From Oscillospiraceae bacterium (GTDB lineage: Bacteria > Bacillota > Clostridia > Oscillospirales > Ruminococcaceae), in assembly GCA_015067375.1 (NCBI GenBank), contig SVMQ01000122.1:1-6818 (forward strand): DNA of 6,818 nucleotides. Direction: 5' to 3'. Under the pieces are notes generated by a model. That model saw only the letters and a program-made list of their open reading frames with translations. It was not told the DNA's origin and did not search any database. Positions 1-6,055 of this stretch are shown here, piece after piece (within the stretch, counting starts at the first letter, position 1; each line of letters begins with the position of its first letter). The translations under genes and the position numbers were made by a program.

Positions 1-168
1 AGAGCAAACTCCAAAGAAAGACCGTATGTGTATTTATACGGCGAGGAAGCGGACAAAACCGCTTCCGATGTACATAATATCTGCATTCTCAATTTTGACT
101 GCCTACGCAGATTACTGCACAGGCTGCACTCAAGTAATCTGAACGCTAAGAACAGAACAACGGCATAA
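1..168 (+). CDS. Possible 3' end of an unrecognised gene, cut by the window edge
   Basis: Reading frame 1 is open from the first base to a TAA at 166-168, giving 55 residues with no start visible. The translation contains PYVYLYGEEADKTASDVHN and ends SSNLNAKNRTTA; I do not recognise the family. In favour of a real gene: the stop lies 5 nt before a strong hairpin (174-203) that is followed by four T on this strand, as expected for a convergent gene sharing a bidirectional terminator with the acetyltransferase. Against it: frame 2 is also open as far as 142, and one antisense frame is open across most of the stretch, so openness alone proves little. A perfect 8-bp inverted repeat (45-52 with 59-66) lies inside the frame. 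No function is assigned. Confidence 0.4.
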   Translation, partial: RANSKERPYVYLYGEEADKTASDVHNICILNFDCLRRLLHRLHSSNLNAKNRTTA

Positions 169-203
169 AAATGACCTCCTCATTCCATCTGGAATGAGGA
201 GGT
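167..203 (-). terminator. Rho-independent terminator of the acetyltransferase gene, possibly bidirectional
   Basis: A perfect 13-bp stem (174-186 with 191-203) closes a 4-base loop. Read on the minus strand it is followed, after two bases (CA), by TTTTT (171-167). It begins 17 nt after the TAA of the acetyltransferase gene. On the plus strand the stem runs into TTTT (203-206), so it may also stop transcription from the convergent frame ending at 168. Confidence 0.85.
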
Positions 204-220
204 TTTGTATGCACAGATAT

Positions 221-694
221 TTACAGGTCGCAGACCATTATGTATTCCTCATCGTTTTCGTCGATGATCCTGAACCCGACATTCTTATACATTTTCACTG
301 CATAGTTCGCTTTCTGAACAGCTAACGATGCTCTTGTGTGACCTGTGATTCTTAATTCGTTCAGCATCGTGGTCATAAGTTTTGTGCCGATCCCTAAGCC
401 GCGATACTGCTTGTACAATGAGATTGCAAAGGATGGAACGCCATCAGCGATGTGTCCGTAATCCTTCATGTCACGCACCCACACAGCGCCAACGACCGCG
501 TTGTCAACTTCAGCGACAAAGCATATATCATCCTTTTCTGTCCCGAAATCCCTGATGTAGACCTGCAACTCGGGTTGCGTGATTATAGACTTAGGCGGAT
601 GGGTCACGCCCTCGGGAATAAAGATAGCCTCATATAAAAAATCGCCCAGAAGATGATGCTCATCTTCGCGGAGCTTTCGTATGCTGTAATTCAT
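221..694 (-). CDS. GNAT family N-acetyltransferase
   Basis: This 157-residue protein is a single GNAT domain, which transfers an acetyl group from acetyl-CoA to an amine; it is probably cytoplasmic. The acetyl-CoA pyrophosphate loop (motif A) is visible as R98-G-L-G101-I-G103, fitting R/Q-x-x-G-x-G/A, and is preceded by the beta-4 stretch SFAISLYKQY. Motif B is seen in NYAVKMYKNVGF (130-141), the usual helix and turn near the C-terminus. Length is normal for a stand-alone GNAT. The ATG at 692-694 has a GGAGG site (701-705) six bases upstream. It is a separate unit from the operon to its right, with its own promoter (749-777) and terminator (167-203). The substrate cannot be told from sequence; small-molecule, antibiotic or peptide N-acetylation are all possible. 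Confidence 0.9.
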   Translation of the reverse strand: MNYSIRKLREDEHHLLGDFLYEAIFIPEGVTHPPKSIITQPELQVYIRDFGTEKDDICFVAEVDNAVVGAVWVRDMKDYGHIADGVPSFAISLYKQYRGLGIGTKLMTTMLNELRITGHTRASLAVQKANYAVKMYKNVGFRIIDENDEEYIMVCDL

Positions 695-748
695 TTTATT
701 CCTCCATTTTGTGATACAATGCTGACCGACTTATAAGCTTGTGATTTA

Positions 749-777
749 AGTATACCATATTTATTGCAGGAAAACAA
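749..777 (-). promoter_or_regulatory. Promoter of the GNAT acetyltransferase gene
   Basis: On the minus strand a -35-like TTGTTT (777-772) lies 17 bp before TATACT (754-749). The -10 is preceded by TGG, giving the TGn extended -10 form. Transcription would start near 742, leaving a leader of about 48 nt before the ATG at 694. The position is sensible: just after the terminator of the upstream operon (809-845) and before the GNAT gene. Confidence 0.65.
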
Positions 778-808
778 TATATGTGCAGCAGACAGAAGCA
801 TACCACAG

Positions 809-845
809 AAAAAATACGCTCCCCGTACCTGATGGTGCGGGGAGC
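809..845 (-). terminator. Rho-independent terminator closing the seven-gene operon
   Basis: A 12-bp stem (818-829 with 834-845, one G-T wobble, eight consecutive mostly G-C outer pairs) closes a four-base loop. On the minus strand it is followed by GTATTTTTTC, with a six-T run at 814-809. It starts 14 nt after the stop codon of the flavoprotein gene and marks the end of the operon. Confidence 0.9.
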
Positions 846-859
846 ATTGTGTTATATCA

Positions 860-1567
860 TCAGCTGTTCTGCTGCCAGTGAGCAAGAGTTATCGCTTCAA
901 AGCCTTGCGGAGATAGGATAGGTCTGGATATGCGCTGCTTTGTTTCTTCGCAAAGACAACGATCCTGTGCAAATTCTGCGCCTGCTCTGGTTATCTCAGC
1001 AAGATAGCCCTCGCGCTGGCGCTTTGCTTTTTCGGCAATGAACAGCTCGCCCTCAGGGCATAGGATAGCGGTATAGTGACCCTCGCCGGCGATAAGGTCA
1101 AGCTGCTTCAGCAGCGCTGGATACATCGGCTTTGCATCTACATAGCCACAGGTCGTGATGACTACCAGACGCTTTTCGTGCATCGATACGTCACGAAGCT
1201 CGTGAAAGGAAGCATTTTTATCCTCAACGAGGTTGCCCATGTACGGCAGCATAAAGGGCAGACAGCGGTCTGTCATGCATTTGAGCTGAGAGGGCATACC
1301 GAAGAAATACAGCGGAAAGCTCTCGATGACGATATCTGCAGCCTCGATTTTTCTGTAAAGCTCCTGCATATCATCCTTTATCACGCACTGTCCCGGGGTC
1401 TTGCTCCAGCAGGAGAAGCAACCTACACAGGGCTTGATATTGAGCTTGTAGAGGTTGACATACTCGACCTCCGTGTCCTCGGGAAAACCATTCAGAAAAG
1501 CTTTGGTGATGTTAAGAGTGTTGCTGCGCTCGGATTTCGGGCTGCCGTTTAAAACAAGTACTTTCAT
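860..1567 (-). CDS. Flavodoxin-fold NAD(P)H-dependent FMN oxidoreductase with a four-cysteine motif
   Basis: This 235-residue protein begins MKVLVLNGSPKSERSNTLN, the beta-1 strand and phosphate loop that bind FMN in the NADPH-dependent FMN reductase / iron-sulfur flavoprotein superfamily. A cysteine cluster follows at C47-x2-C50-x2-C53-x7-C61, then KDDM. This spacing fits the compact CX2CX2CX4-7C motif of archaeal iron-sulfur flavoproteins (Isf), which bind a 4Fe-4S cluster, though many bacterial relatives carry it without a proven cluster. SFPLYFFGMPSQLK (83-96) is the second typical flavin-side loop. No signal peptide or membrane segment is seen. An upstream in-frame start exists, but the ATG at 1565-1567 has AGGAG five bases before it and overlaps the PPTase stop by 4 bp (ATGA), so it is chosen. 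It is last in the operon; a redox step on the acyl chain, such as enoyl reduction, is possible but not shown. Confidence 0.85.
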   Translation of the reverse strand: MKVLVLNGSPKSERSNTLNITKAFLNGFPEDTEVEYVNLYKLNIKPCVGCFSCWSKTPGQCVIKDDMQELYRKIEAADIVIESFPLYFFGMPSQLKCMTDRCLPFMLPYMGNLVEDKNASFHELRDVSMHEKRLVVITTCGYVDAKPMYPALLKQLDLIAGEGHYTAILCPEGELFIAEKAKRQREGYLAEITRAGAEFAQDRCLCEETKQRISRPILSPQGFEAITLAHWQQNS

Positions 1568-2193
1568 ATATTCTCCTTGTGATCGCTGTAAACGCTGTAG
1601 TAGTACCTTTTGCCGCACGAGATTATGACGCCTGTGTGATAGTCAGCACTTTGGAATCTGATATTCCGCAGATCCTGAAAAACATCGCGGCCTGCATATT
1701 TTATGTATGCTTCGCGGCGCGTCCATATCGTATAGAACAGGCTTTCATCCTGGGTTTTCAGATACTGCGTATAGTCATTTGCGTTCATAAATATCTCGGC
1801 AAGCTGTGCCATTTTGTCGGGGGAGTAGTATCTGACGTGCTGTACGTCGCAGCCTGTGCGAATATCATCTCCTATGCACAATGAGCATAACACTGCACCC
1901 TCAGAATGAGAGATGCTGAAATCAATATCAGTCCTGTTGATTATACAGGGTCTGCCGTCTGCATTGCGAGAGATGACCAGCTCGCTTTTGTCTATGCCAT
2001 GCTTAGTGAGCAGGCTGTCTGCAAGCAGAAAGCCACAGGCGCTCTCGTTAAAAGCTCTGCCTTTTTTTGCGAGTATGCGCAAGAAATATTCCTCGCTCAT
2101 TTCGGAATAAAGCTGGCGAGCCTGCTCTATTCTCGGGCGCAGACCATCTCCGCCTGCTGCGATGCACGCAGTAAAATCTATCGTCTTATCCAT
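1564..2193 (-). CDS. Sfp-type 4'-phosphopantetheinyl transferase
   Basis: This 209-residue enzyme would move the phosphopantetheine arm from CoA to a carrier-protein serine, most likely Ser39 of the ACP in the same operon. The family signatures appear in order: GRP (80-82), F92-SISH (92-96), G114-C-D116-V-Q118, and W157-TRREAYIKYAG168, which matches the W-x-x-K/R-E-A-x-x-K-x-x-G motif with E161 and K165. The second metal-motif residue, Glu109 in Sfp, is Gln118 here, while the Asp (D116) and the later Glu (E161) are kept. The length suits an Sfp/HetI-type rather than the short AcpS type. An in-frame extension upstream exists, but the ATG at 2191-2193 begins the family-like sequence and overlaps the dehydratase stop by 8 bp. 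Its own Shine-Dalgarno is weak, so translation is probably coupled to the gene before it. Confidence 0.9.
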   Translation of the reverse strand: MDKTIDFTACIAAGGDGLRPRIEQARQLYSEMSEEYFLRILAKKGRAFNESACGFLLADSLLTKHGIDKSELVISRNADGRPCIINRTDIDFSISHSEGAVLCSLCIGDDIRTGCDVQHVRYYSPDKMAQLAEIFMNANDYTQYLKTQDESLFYTIWTRREAYIKYAGRDVFQDLRNIRFQSADYHTGVIISCGKRYYYSVYSDHKENI

Positions 2194-2635
2194 AAACAGC
2201 ACTCTTATCCATCGAAGTGAAAAGCATACTTCCCTTAGCCTTGACAACACCGTCAACTGTTATCACTGCAGAAAATTCGTATGCACCGCCTGCTGCCATA
2301 ACAGTCTTTACATCAATGGTCAGCGTATCGCCCGGGATGACAGGTCTAAGGAATTTAAAGTCCTTGACCTTGAGCAGGACATACAGCTTGTTTTCATCAT
2401 TTGCAGCATCCTCAGGAGCAATAACAAGGCTGCACAGCTGCGCTGCACATTCAATGATAAGAACCCCCGGCATTATCGGCGCGTCAGGGAAATGTCCCAT
2501 GAAATACGGCTCGTTTACCGATACATTCTTGATGCCCTTTGCTGATACGTTAGGCTCCAGCTCCAGTACGCGCTCTATCATCTGAAAAGGCGGACGCTGC
2601 TTTATGCGCTGGTTTATCTCCATTAAATTCATCAT
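2186..2635 (-). CDS. fabZ: FabZ-type 3-hydroxyacyl-ACP dehydratase
   Basis: This 149-residue single hotdog-fold protein removes water from a 3-hydroxyacyl-ACP to give the trans-2-enoyl-ACP. The catalytic region reads YFMGHFPDAPIMPGVLIIEC, with His48 in GHFP and Glu62 in the following helix, the FabZ pair (FabA would have Asp). RPPFQMIERVLELEP (14-28) is the usual FabZ N-terminus, and FLRPVIPGD (95-103) is the conserved loop. Length matches FabZ. The first of two tandem ATG codons (2633-2635) is chosen because GGAGG (2645-2649) lies nine bases upstream; it overlaps the stop of fabG as ATGA. Being in an operon with KS, KR, ACP and PPTase suggests a dedicated pathway enzyme rather than the housekeeping copy, though the sequence alone cannot separate the two. 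Confidence 0.92.
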   Translation of the reverse strand: MMNLMEINQRIKQRPPFQMIERVLELEPNVSAKGIKNVSVNEPYFMGHFPDAPIMPGVLIIECAAQLCSLVIAPEDAANDENKLYVLLKVKDFKFLRPVIPGDTLTIDVKTVMAAGGAYEFSAVITVDGVVKAKGSMLFTSMDKSAVYG

Positions 2636-3363
2636 AAGCTAAGACCTCCGTCAAGCACGATGACCTGTCCCGTCATATAGCCGAAATTGTCGGAGCACAG
2701 CTGCGCCACAACATTTGCGACATCCTGTGCTGTACCATAGCGATGCATGGGGATAGCCTTGAGATACTCTTCCTTCTTTTCGTCGGGGATAGCGTCCATC
2801 ATCTCGGTCTCAATAAATCCCGGGGCTACTGCATTGACAAGGATATTGCGCGGCGCAAGTTCCTTGGCAAGTGTAGCTGTCATGGAATTTACAGCGCCCT
2901 TTGTTGCGGAGTATACGCCCTGTCCCTCGACGGCAAGCACTGAGCTTACTGAGGAAACATTGACTATACGTCCGCCTGTTTTCATCATTTTGAGCGCCGC
3001 CTGCTGTGCACAGTGGAAATATCCCTTGATATTGATATCAAGGCTTCTCGTGAGCGAGTCCTCGTTTATCATCAGCAGATATGCGTCGTCCACAACACCT
3101 GCGTTATTCACCAGCACATCCAACTGACCAAATGTCTTGTGTACCTCACGAAACATTGCCTGCACCTGTTTGAGGTCTGCGGTATCTGCTTTTACTGCAA
3201 TAGCTTTCTGTCCAAGGGCTTCTATTGCCGATACGACCTCCTGTGCCTTTGCTTCGTTGCTGACATAGTTCACTGCTACATCAAATCCGCACTCGGCCAG
3301 CTTTATCGCGCAGGCTTTTCCTATGCCGCGTGATGCGCCTGTTACAATTGCAACCTTACTCAA
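2632..3363 (-). CDS. fabG: FabG-type 3-oxoacyl-ACP reductase
   Basis: This 243-residue classical short-chain dehydrogenase would reduce 3-ketoacyl-ACP to 3-hydroxyacyl-ACP with NADPH. The glycine-rich cofactor loop is TGASRGIG (8-15), followed by NNAG (86-89). The catalytic tetrad is Asn111, Ser138, Tyr151 and Lys155 (YSATK). PGFIETEM (181-188) and the C-terminal GYMTGQVIVLDGGLSL are typical of FabG. Length is standard. The start codon is TTG (3361-3363), supported by a perfect AGGAGG (3369-3374) five bases upstream; no ATG fits the conserved N-terminus. A 45-nt gap with a GC-rich hairpin separates it from the ketosynthase gene, and its stop overlaps the dehydratase start by 4 bp. It is the ketoreductase of the assembly line. 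Confidence 0.94.
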   Translation of the reverse strand: MSKVAIVTGASRGIGKACAIKLAECGFDVAVNYVSNEAKAQEVVSAIEALGQKAIAVKADTADLKQVQAMFREVHKTFGQLDVLVNNAGVVDDAYLLMINEDSLTRSLDINIKGYFHCAQQAALKMMKTGGRIVNVSSVSSVLAVEGQGVYSATKGAVNSMTATLAKELAPRNILVNAVAPGFIETEMMDAIPDEKKEEYLKAIPMHRYGTAQDVANVVAQLCSDNFGYMTGQVIVLDGGLSL

Positions 3364-3402
3364 TTTATCCTCCTGAAATATCGGCGGAGGATGCCCTCCG
3401 CC
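3364..3402 (-). promoter_or_regulatory. Intercistronic hairpin able to compete with the fabG ribosome binding site
   Basis: On the minus strand an 8-bp perfect stem, GGCGGAGG (3402-3395) with CCTCCGCC (3390-3383), closes a GCAT loop in the 45-nt gap between the ketosynthase and fabG. It is not a terminator because no U-tract follows. The AGGAGG site for fabG is at 3374-3369. The sequence ATCCTCC (part of the loop and 3' arm) is exactly complementary to GGAGGAT at the ribosome binding site, so two exclusive folds are possible, one freeing and one masking the site. A role in mRNA stability or fabG translation is inferred. Confidence 0.5.
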
Positions 3403-3408
3403 TTATTC

Positions 3409-5754
3409 TTATATCTTTTTGAGTACAATGGCGGAGTAGTTGCCGCCCACACCCACTGCAACAGCAAGGATATACTTGATACCGCTGATATCGGTGGTTG
3501 TCTTTTCTATTCCGTTTGCTTTCAAGATGAACGCATCCTGTGTGCTGCCGAGTTTGCCTGACAGTACTTTTGCCGCATAAGCCGCCTGTGCTGCGCTGGC
3601 TGCGGCGCGCGCTTCACCTATGGTATCTCTTACGCAGAAGATCGGTATATCGCGGTTGAATATATCGCGGTACACTTCTGTTTCCATCGCGTCCAGAGCC
3701 TTGTGGCCGTTTGCGAAGCCGCTTATTGCATTTATATCGTCAATAGTGATATCTGCTGCCGCGCAAGCGTCTATGATGGCACGTTCAAGCGCGTCATCAG
3801 AGCCGTTCAGCGTACCGAAATCTACCGACTGATGCGCTGTGGCGTAGCCTGCGATCTCTGCATATCTTTCTGCGCCGCGCTTGGTGCAGCTTTCTTCTGT
3901 TTCAAGAACTAAGGAAACAGAGCCTTCGCCCTGTACGAATGCGTCGCTTTTGAATGTATAGGGGCTGCTTTCATAAACGTAGCCTGCTCTCATGAGAAGC
4001 TCTGCGGTCACGTCGGTGTTCTCGTCGGTACCTGTTGCGAGCATGATCTGAGCTTCTCCGTTTTTCAGCACATCTGCGGCATAGCAGATGCTCTGGATTC
4101 CTGCCTGAATACCATTAGCAACAGTAACGTTGTAGCCCTTTATACCTGCAAAGATGCTCAGATATCCGCCTGCGGCGTTGTAAACAGTATTCGGGAAGCT
4201 GAATGCGCTGCCGTTGGCAGTACCCTGCTGCACAGTGTTCTTCTGGAAGCTTGCTATCTCTGTCATGGGTCCTTCTGAAGTTCCGATGATGATTCCGATA
4301 TCATTCTCGTTGGTTTCATCTATGGTCACATTTGCGTCGGATATCGCTCTCATACCTGAGATGAGCTGCAGCTGGCTGAAGCGGTCAAGCTTGCGGTAGA
4401 ATGCCATCTTGATGCCGTGTTCTTTGTAGTCGTCAGAGGTTATCTCGGCACGATAGCCCTTGTCCTCGACTTTGTTGGTACCGCAAAGCTCGCCGATACC
4501 TGTTACAAAGATGCGCTGGTCATTAGTGTGGTCGGGAATATCATGCGGCTGTTTGGAGAACACGATGCTCGCGTTGTTTCCGCCGAAAGCAAAGGAGTTG
4601 GATATGGCATAATTTACTGTTTTCTCACGCTTGCTGTTTGCAACGAAATCTATGCTGCCTGCCTTTTCTTTGAGCGCATCCATGTCATCGTCACTATAGC
4701 CGATCGTTGGAGGAACCATATTCTCGCACACTGCTTTTACGGTAAGCACGGCTTCAATCGAGCCTGCCGCACCGAGGCAGTGACCTGTCATGGATTTCGT
4801 GGAGCTGACTGAAACATGGTCGTTGCAGTCGAACAGCGTATGCAGCGACAGGAACTCGGCCTCATCGTTCTTTGCGGTGCCTGTTCCGTGTGCGTTTATG
4901 TAATCTATGTCTGTGAATTGCAGACCCGAGTTTGCTATAGCTTTCTTTATCGCAGACATCTGACCCTGTCCGTCGGGACGGGGCGCGGTGATATGATGCG
5001 CATCGGAGCTTACACCGCTACCAAGCACATCGCAATATATCTTAGCGCCGCGCTGTACCGCGTGCTCATAGCTTTCAATGATAAGCACGCCTGCGCCCTC
5101 ACCGAGCGTTATGCCGTTGCTGTGATTGAACGGGGAACACGCATCCTCTGCCAGCGCATGAAGCGCATGGAAGCCGCTGAAAGCGAGTGAAGAAAAGCTG
5201 TCTGAGCCGCCTGCGACGAAAGCATCAGCTTTTCCTGCACGGATAAGGTCGCACGCGTATGCAAGGCTCATTGTACCCGCAGCGCACGCGTTTACTATAT
5301 TTGCTGTCGTGCCGTTGAGTCCGAAGTGACGAGCAACGTTGTTTGCGATTGCTGCGGCGGGCATTTTCAGTATATCAGCCGCGTTTGCACAGCCGTTTTT
5401 TATCTCATCGGTGTAATATTTGTCAATGCTCGCAGCGCCGCCGACACAGTTTCCTATGATGACACCGATGCGCTGGGAGTCAAAGCTTTCTGCAGAATAA
5501 CCCGCGTCAGCAAGCGCTTCGTTTGCTGCCTTGATGCACAGCAGCGACGAGCGATCGTAGTCCTCGTCGCTAAGCTCGGCGTTGGTCAGAGCGACCTCAG
5601 CGCCCTTGTGCGCATAGCACTCCGCTGTATCTACTGACTTTACCTCGCGTATGCCTGAAACACCATTTATGGCTGCACTCCAGCATTGTTCGGTATTATC
5701 TCCGAGTGCGCAGACCAGTCCCAGACCTGTTACAACACATCTTCTGTTGTTCAT
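3409..5754 (-). CDS. Fused ketosynthase and chain-length-factor-like protein (FabF-type KS plus inactive KS)
   Basis: This 781-residue protein is two thiolase-fold KASII-type domains head to tail, joined by a short linker near residues 401-413. The N-terminal half (about 1-400) is an intact condensing enzyme: Cys157 in NACAAG, His289 in HGTGT, Lys320 and His325 in GHCLGAAG, and the FGG loop (390-392). It should join an acyl chain to malonyl-ACP with loss of CO2. The C-terminal half (about 414-781) keeps the frame of the fold (VTGIG, QGEGSVSLVLE, GVGGN) but loses every catalytic residue: Ile549 replaces Cys, Phe680 the first His, Asp710 the Lys and Ala715 the second His. This is what a chain length factor looks like, so the protein is probably a KS-CLF pair in one chain, an arrangement known from PfaC. 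The ATG (5752-5754) is 3 nt after the ACP stop, with GGAG (5764-5761) six bases upstream. Confidence 0.92.
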   Translation of the reverse strand: MNNRRCVVTGLGLVCALGDNTEQCWSAAINGVSGIREVKSVDTAECYAHKGAEVALTNAELSDEDYDRSSLLCIKAANEALADAGYSAESFDSQRIGVIIGNCVGGAASIDKYYTDEIKNGCANAADILKMPAAAIANNVARHFGLNGTTANIVNACAAGTMSLAYACDLIRAGKADAFVAGGSDSFSSLAFSGFHALHALAEDACSPFNHSNGITLGEGAGVLIIESYEHAVQRGAKIYCDVLGSGVSSDAHHITAPRPDGQGQMSAIKKAIANSGLQFTDIDYINAHGTGTAKNDEAEFLSLHTLFDCNDHVSVSSTKSMTGHCLGAAGSIEAVLTVKAVCENMVPPTIGYSDDDMDALKEKAGSIDFVANSKREKTVNYAISNSFAFGGNNASIVFSKQPHDIPDHTNDQRIFVTGIGELCGTNKVEDKGYRAEITSDDYKEHGIKMAFYRKLDRFSQLQLISGMRAISDANVTIDETNENDIGIIIGTSEGPMTEIASFQKNTVQQGTANGSAFSFPNTVYNAAGGYLSIFAGIKGYNVTVANGIQAGIQSICYAADVLKNGEAQIMLATGTDENTDVTAELLMRAGYVYESSPYTFKSDAFVQGEGSVSLVLETEESCTKRGAERYAEIAGYATAHQSVDFGTLNGSDDALERAIIDACAAADITIDDINAISGFANGHKALDAMETEVYRDIFNRDIPIFCVRDTIGEARAAASAAQAAYAAKVLSGKLGSTQDAFILKANGIEKTTTDISGIKYILAVAVGVGGNYSAIVLKKI

Positions 5755-5757
5755 CTA

Positions 5758-6000
5758 TTACTCCATATTCTCCTCAACATACTTGGTAAGGGTCTCGATA
5801 GTCTGGAAGTTCTCTCTTGCCGCACCTGTCATCTGTACACCGAACAGGCTGTCGATACCTGCGATGATCTCAATGGAGTCGATGGAGTCAAGTCCGATAT
5901 CGTCACCGAAAAGCTCGGAGTTGTATTCCAGCTCGTCTGCGGGGATCCTGAGATTTTCAACCAGCATTGCCTTGATCTTTTCTGCGATCTCTGTGTTCAT
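5758..6000 (-). CDS. Acyl carrier protein
   Basis: This 80-residue acidic four-helix ACP carries the growing chain on a phosphopantetheine arm. The attachment site is Ser39 in GLDSIDSIEI, with the usual D-S-I/L signature and the acidic helix II that contacts partner enzymes. The length is that of a free-standing type II ACP. An in-frame start ten codons earlier exists, but the ATG at 5998-6000 is preferred: it has AAAGAGG (6008-6014) seven bases upstream and gives the usual ACP N-terminus. It lies 3 nt before the ketosynthase gene and 55 nt after the acyltransferase gene; two small hairpins occupy that gap. The PPTase four genes on is its likely activator. It could also be drawn on by primary fatty acid synthesis. 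Confidence 0.94.
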   Translation of the reverse strand: MNTEIAEKIKAMLVENLRIPADELEYNSELFGDDIGLDSIDSIEIIAGIDSLFGVQMTGAARENFQTIETLTKYVEENME

Positions 6001-6016
6001 AATATTACCTCTTTCT

Positions 6017-6051
6017 TGGGCGATGCCCATATATTATTGCGGTGATACCGC
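6017..6051 (-). other. Two small hairpins with identical AUC loops ahead of the ACP gene
   Basis: In the 55-nt gap between the acyltransferase and ACP genes, the minus strand holds GCGGT-ATC-ACCGC (6051-6039) and TGGGC-ATC-GCCCA (6029-6017), each a perfect 5-bp stem with the same three-base loop, spaced by nine A/T bases. They sit just before the AAAGAGG site (6014-6008). No U-tract follows either, so they are not terminators. A role in mRNA processing, or in setting the higher ACP level, is only inferred. Confidence 0.4.
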
Positions 6052-6055
6052 TGAT

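Noticed and set aside
45..66. Perfect 8-bp inverted repeat GGAAGCGG / CCGCTTCC with a six-base loop
   Set aside because: No T-run follows on either strand, so it is not a terminator, and it lies within a probable coding frame. No function can be supported.
691..885. A 64-residue minus-strand open frame between the operon and the GNAT gene
   Set aside because: It starts inside the end of the flavoprotein gene, runs through the terminator and the GNAT promoter, and has no protein-like features.
3383..3420. Plus-strand terminator formed by the hairpin at 3383-3402 followed by a T-rich stretch
   Set aside because: No plus-strand gene exists upstream for it to terminate. The T-rich stretch on the plus strand is mostly the end of the ketosynthase gene, and on the minus strand no U-tract follows the hairpin.
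3409..5754. Two separate adjacent ketosynthase genes, or a modular type I polyketide synthase
   Set aside because: The frame is continuous with no stop or start signal between the halves, and there are no acyltransferase, KR, DH or ACP domains in the chain, so it is a type II style KS plus inactive KS fusion.
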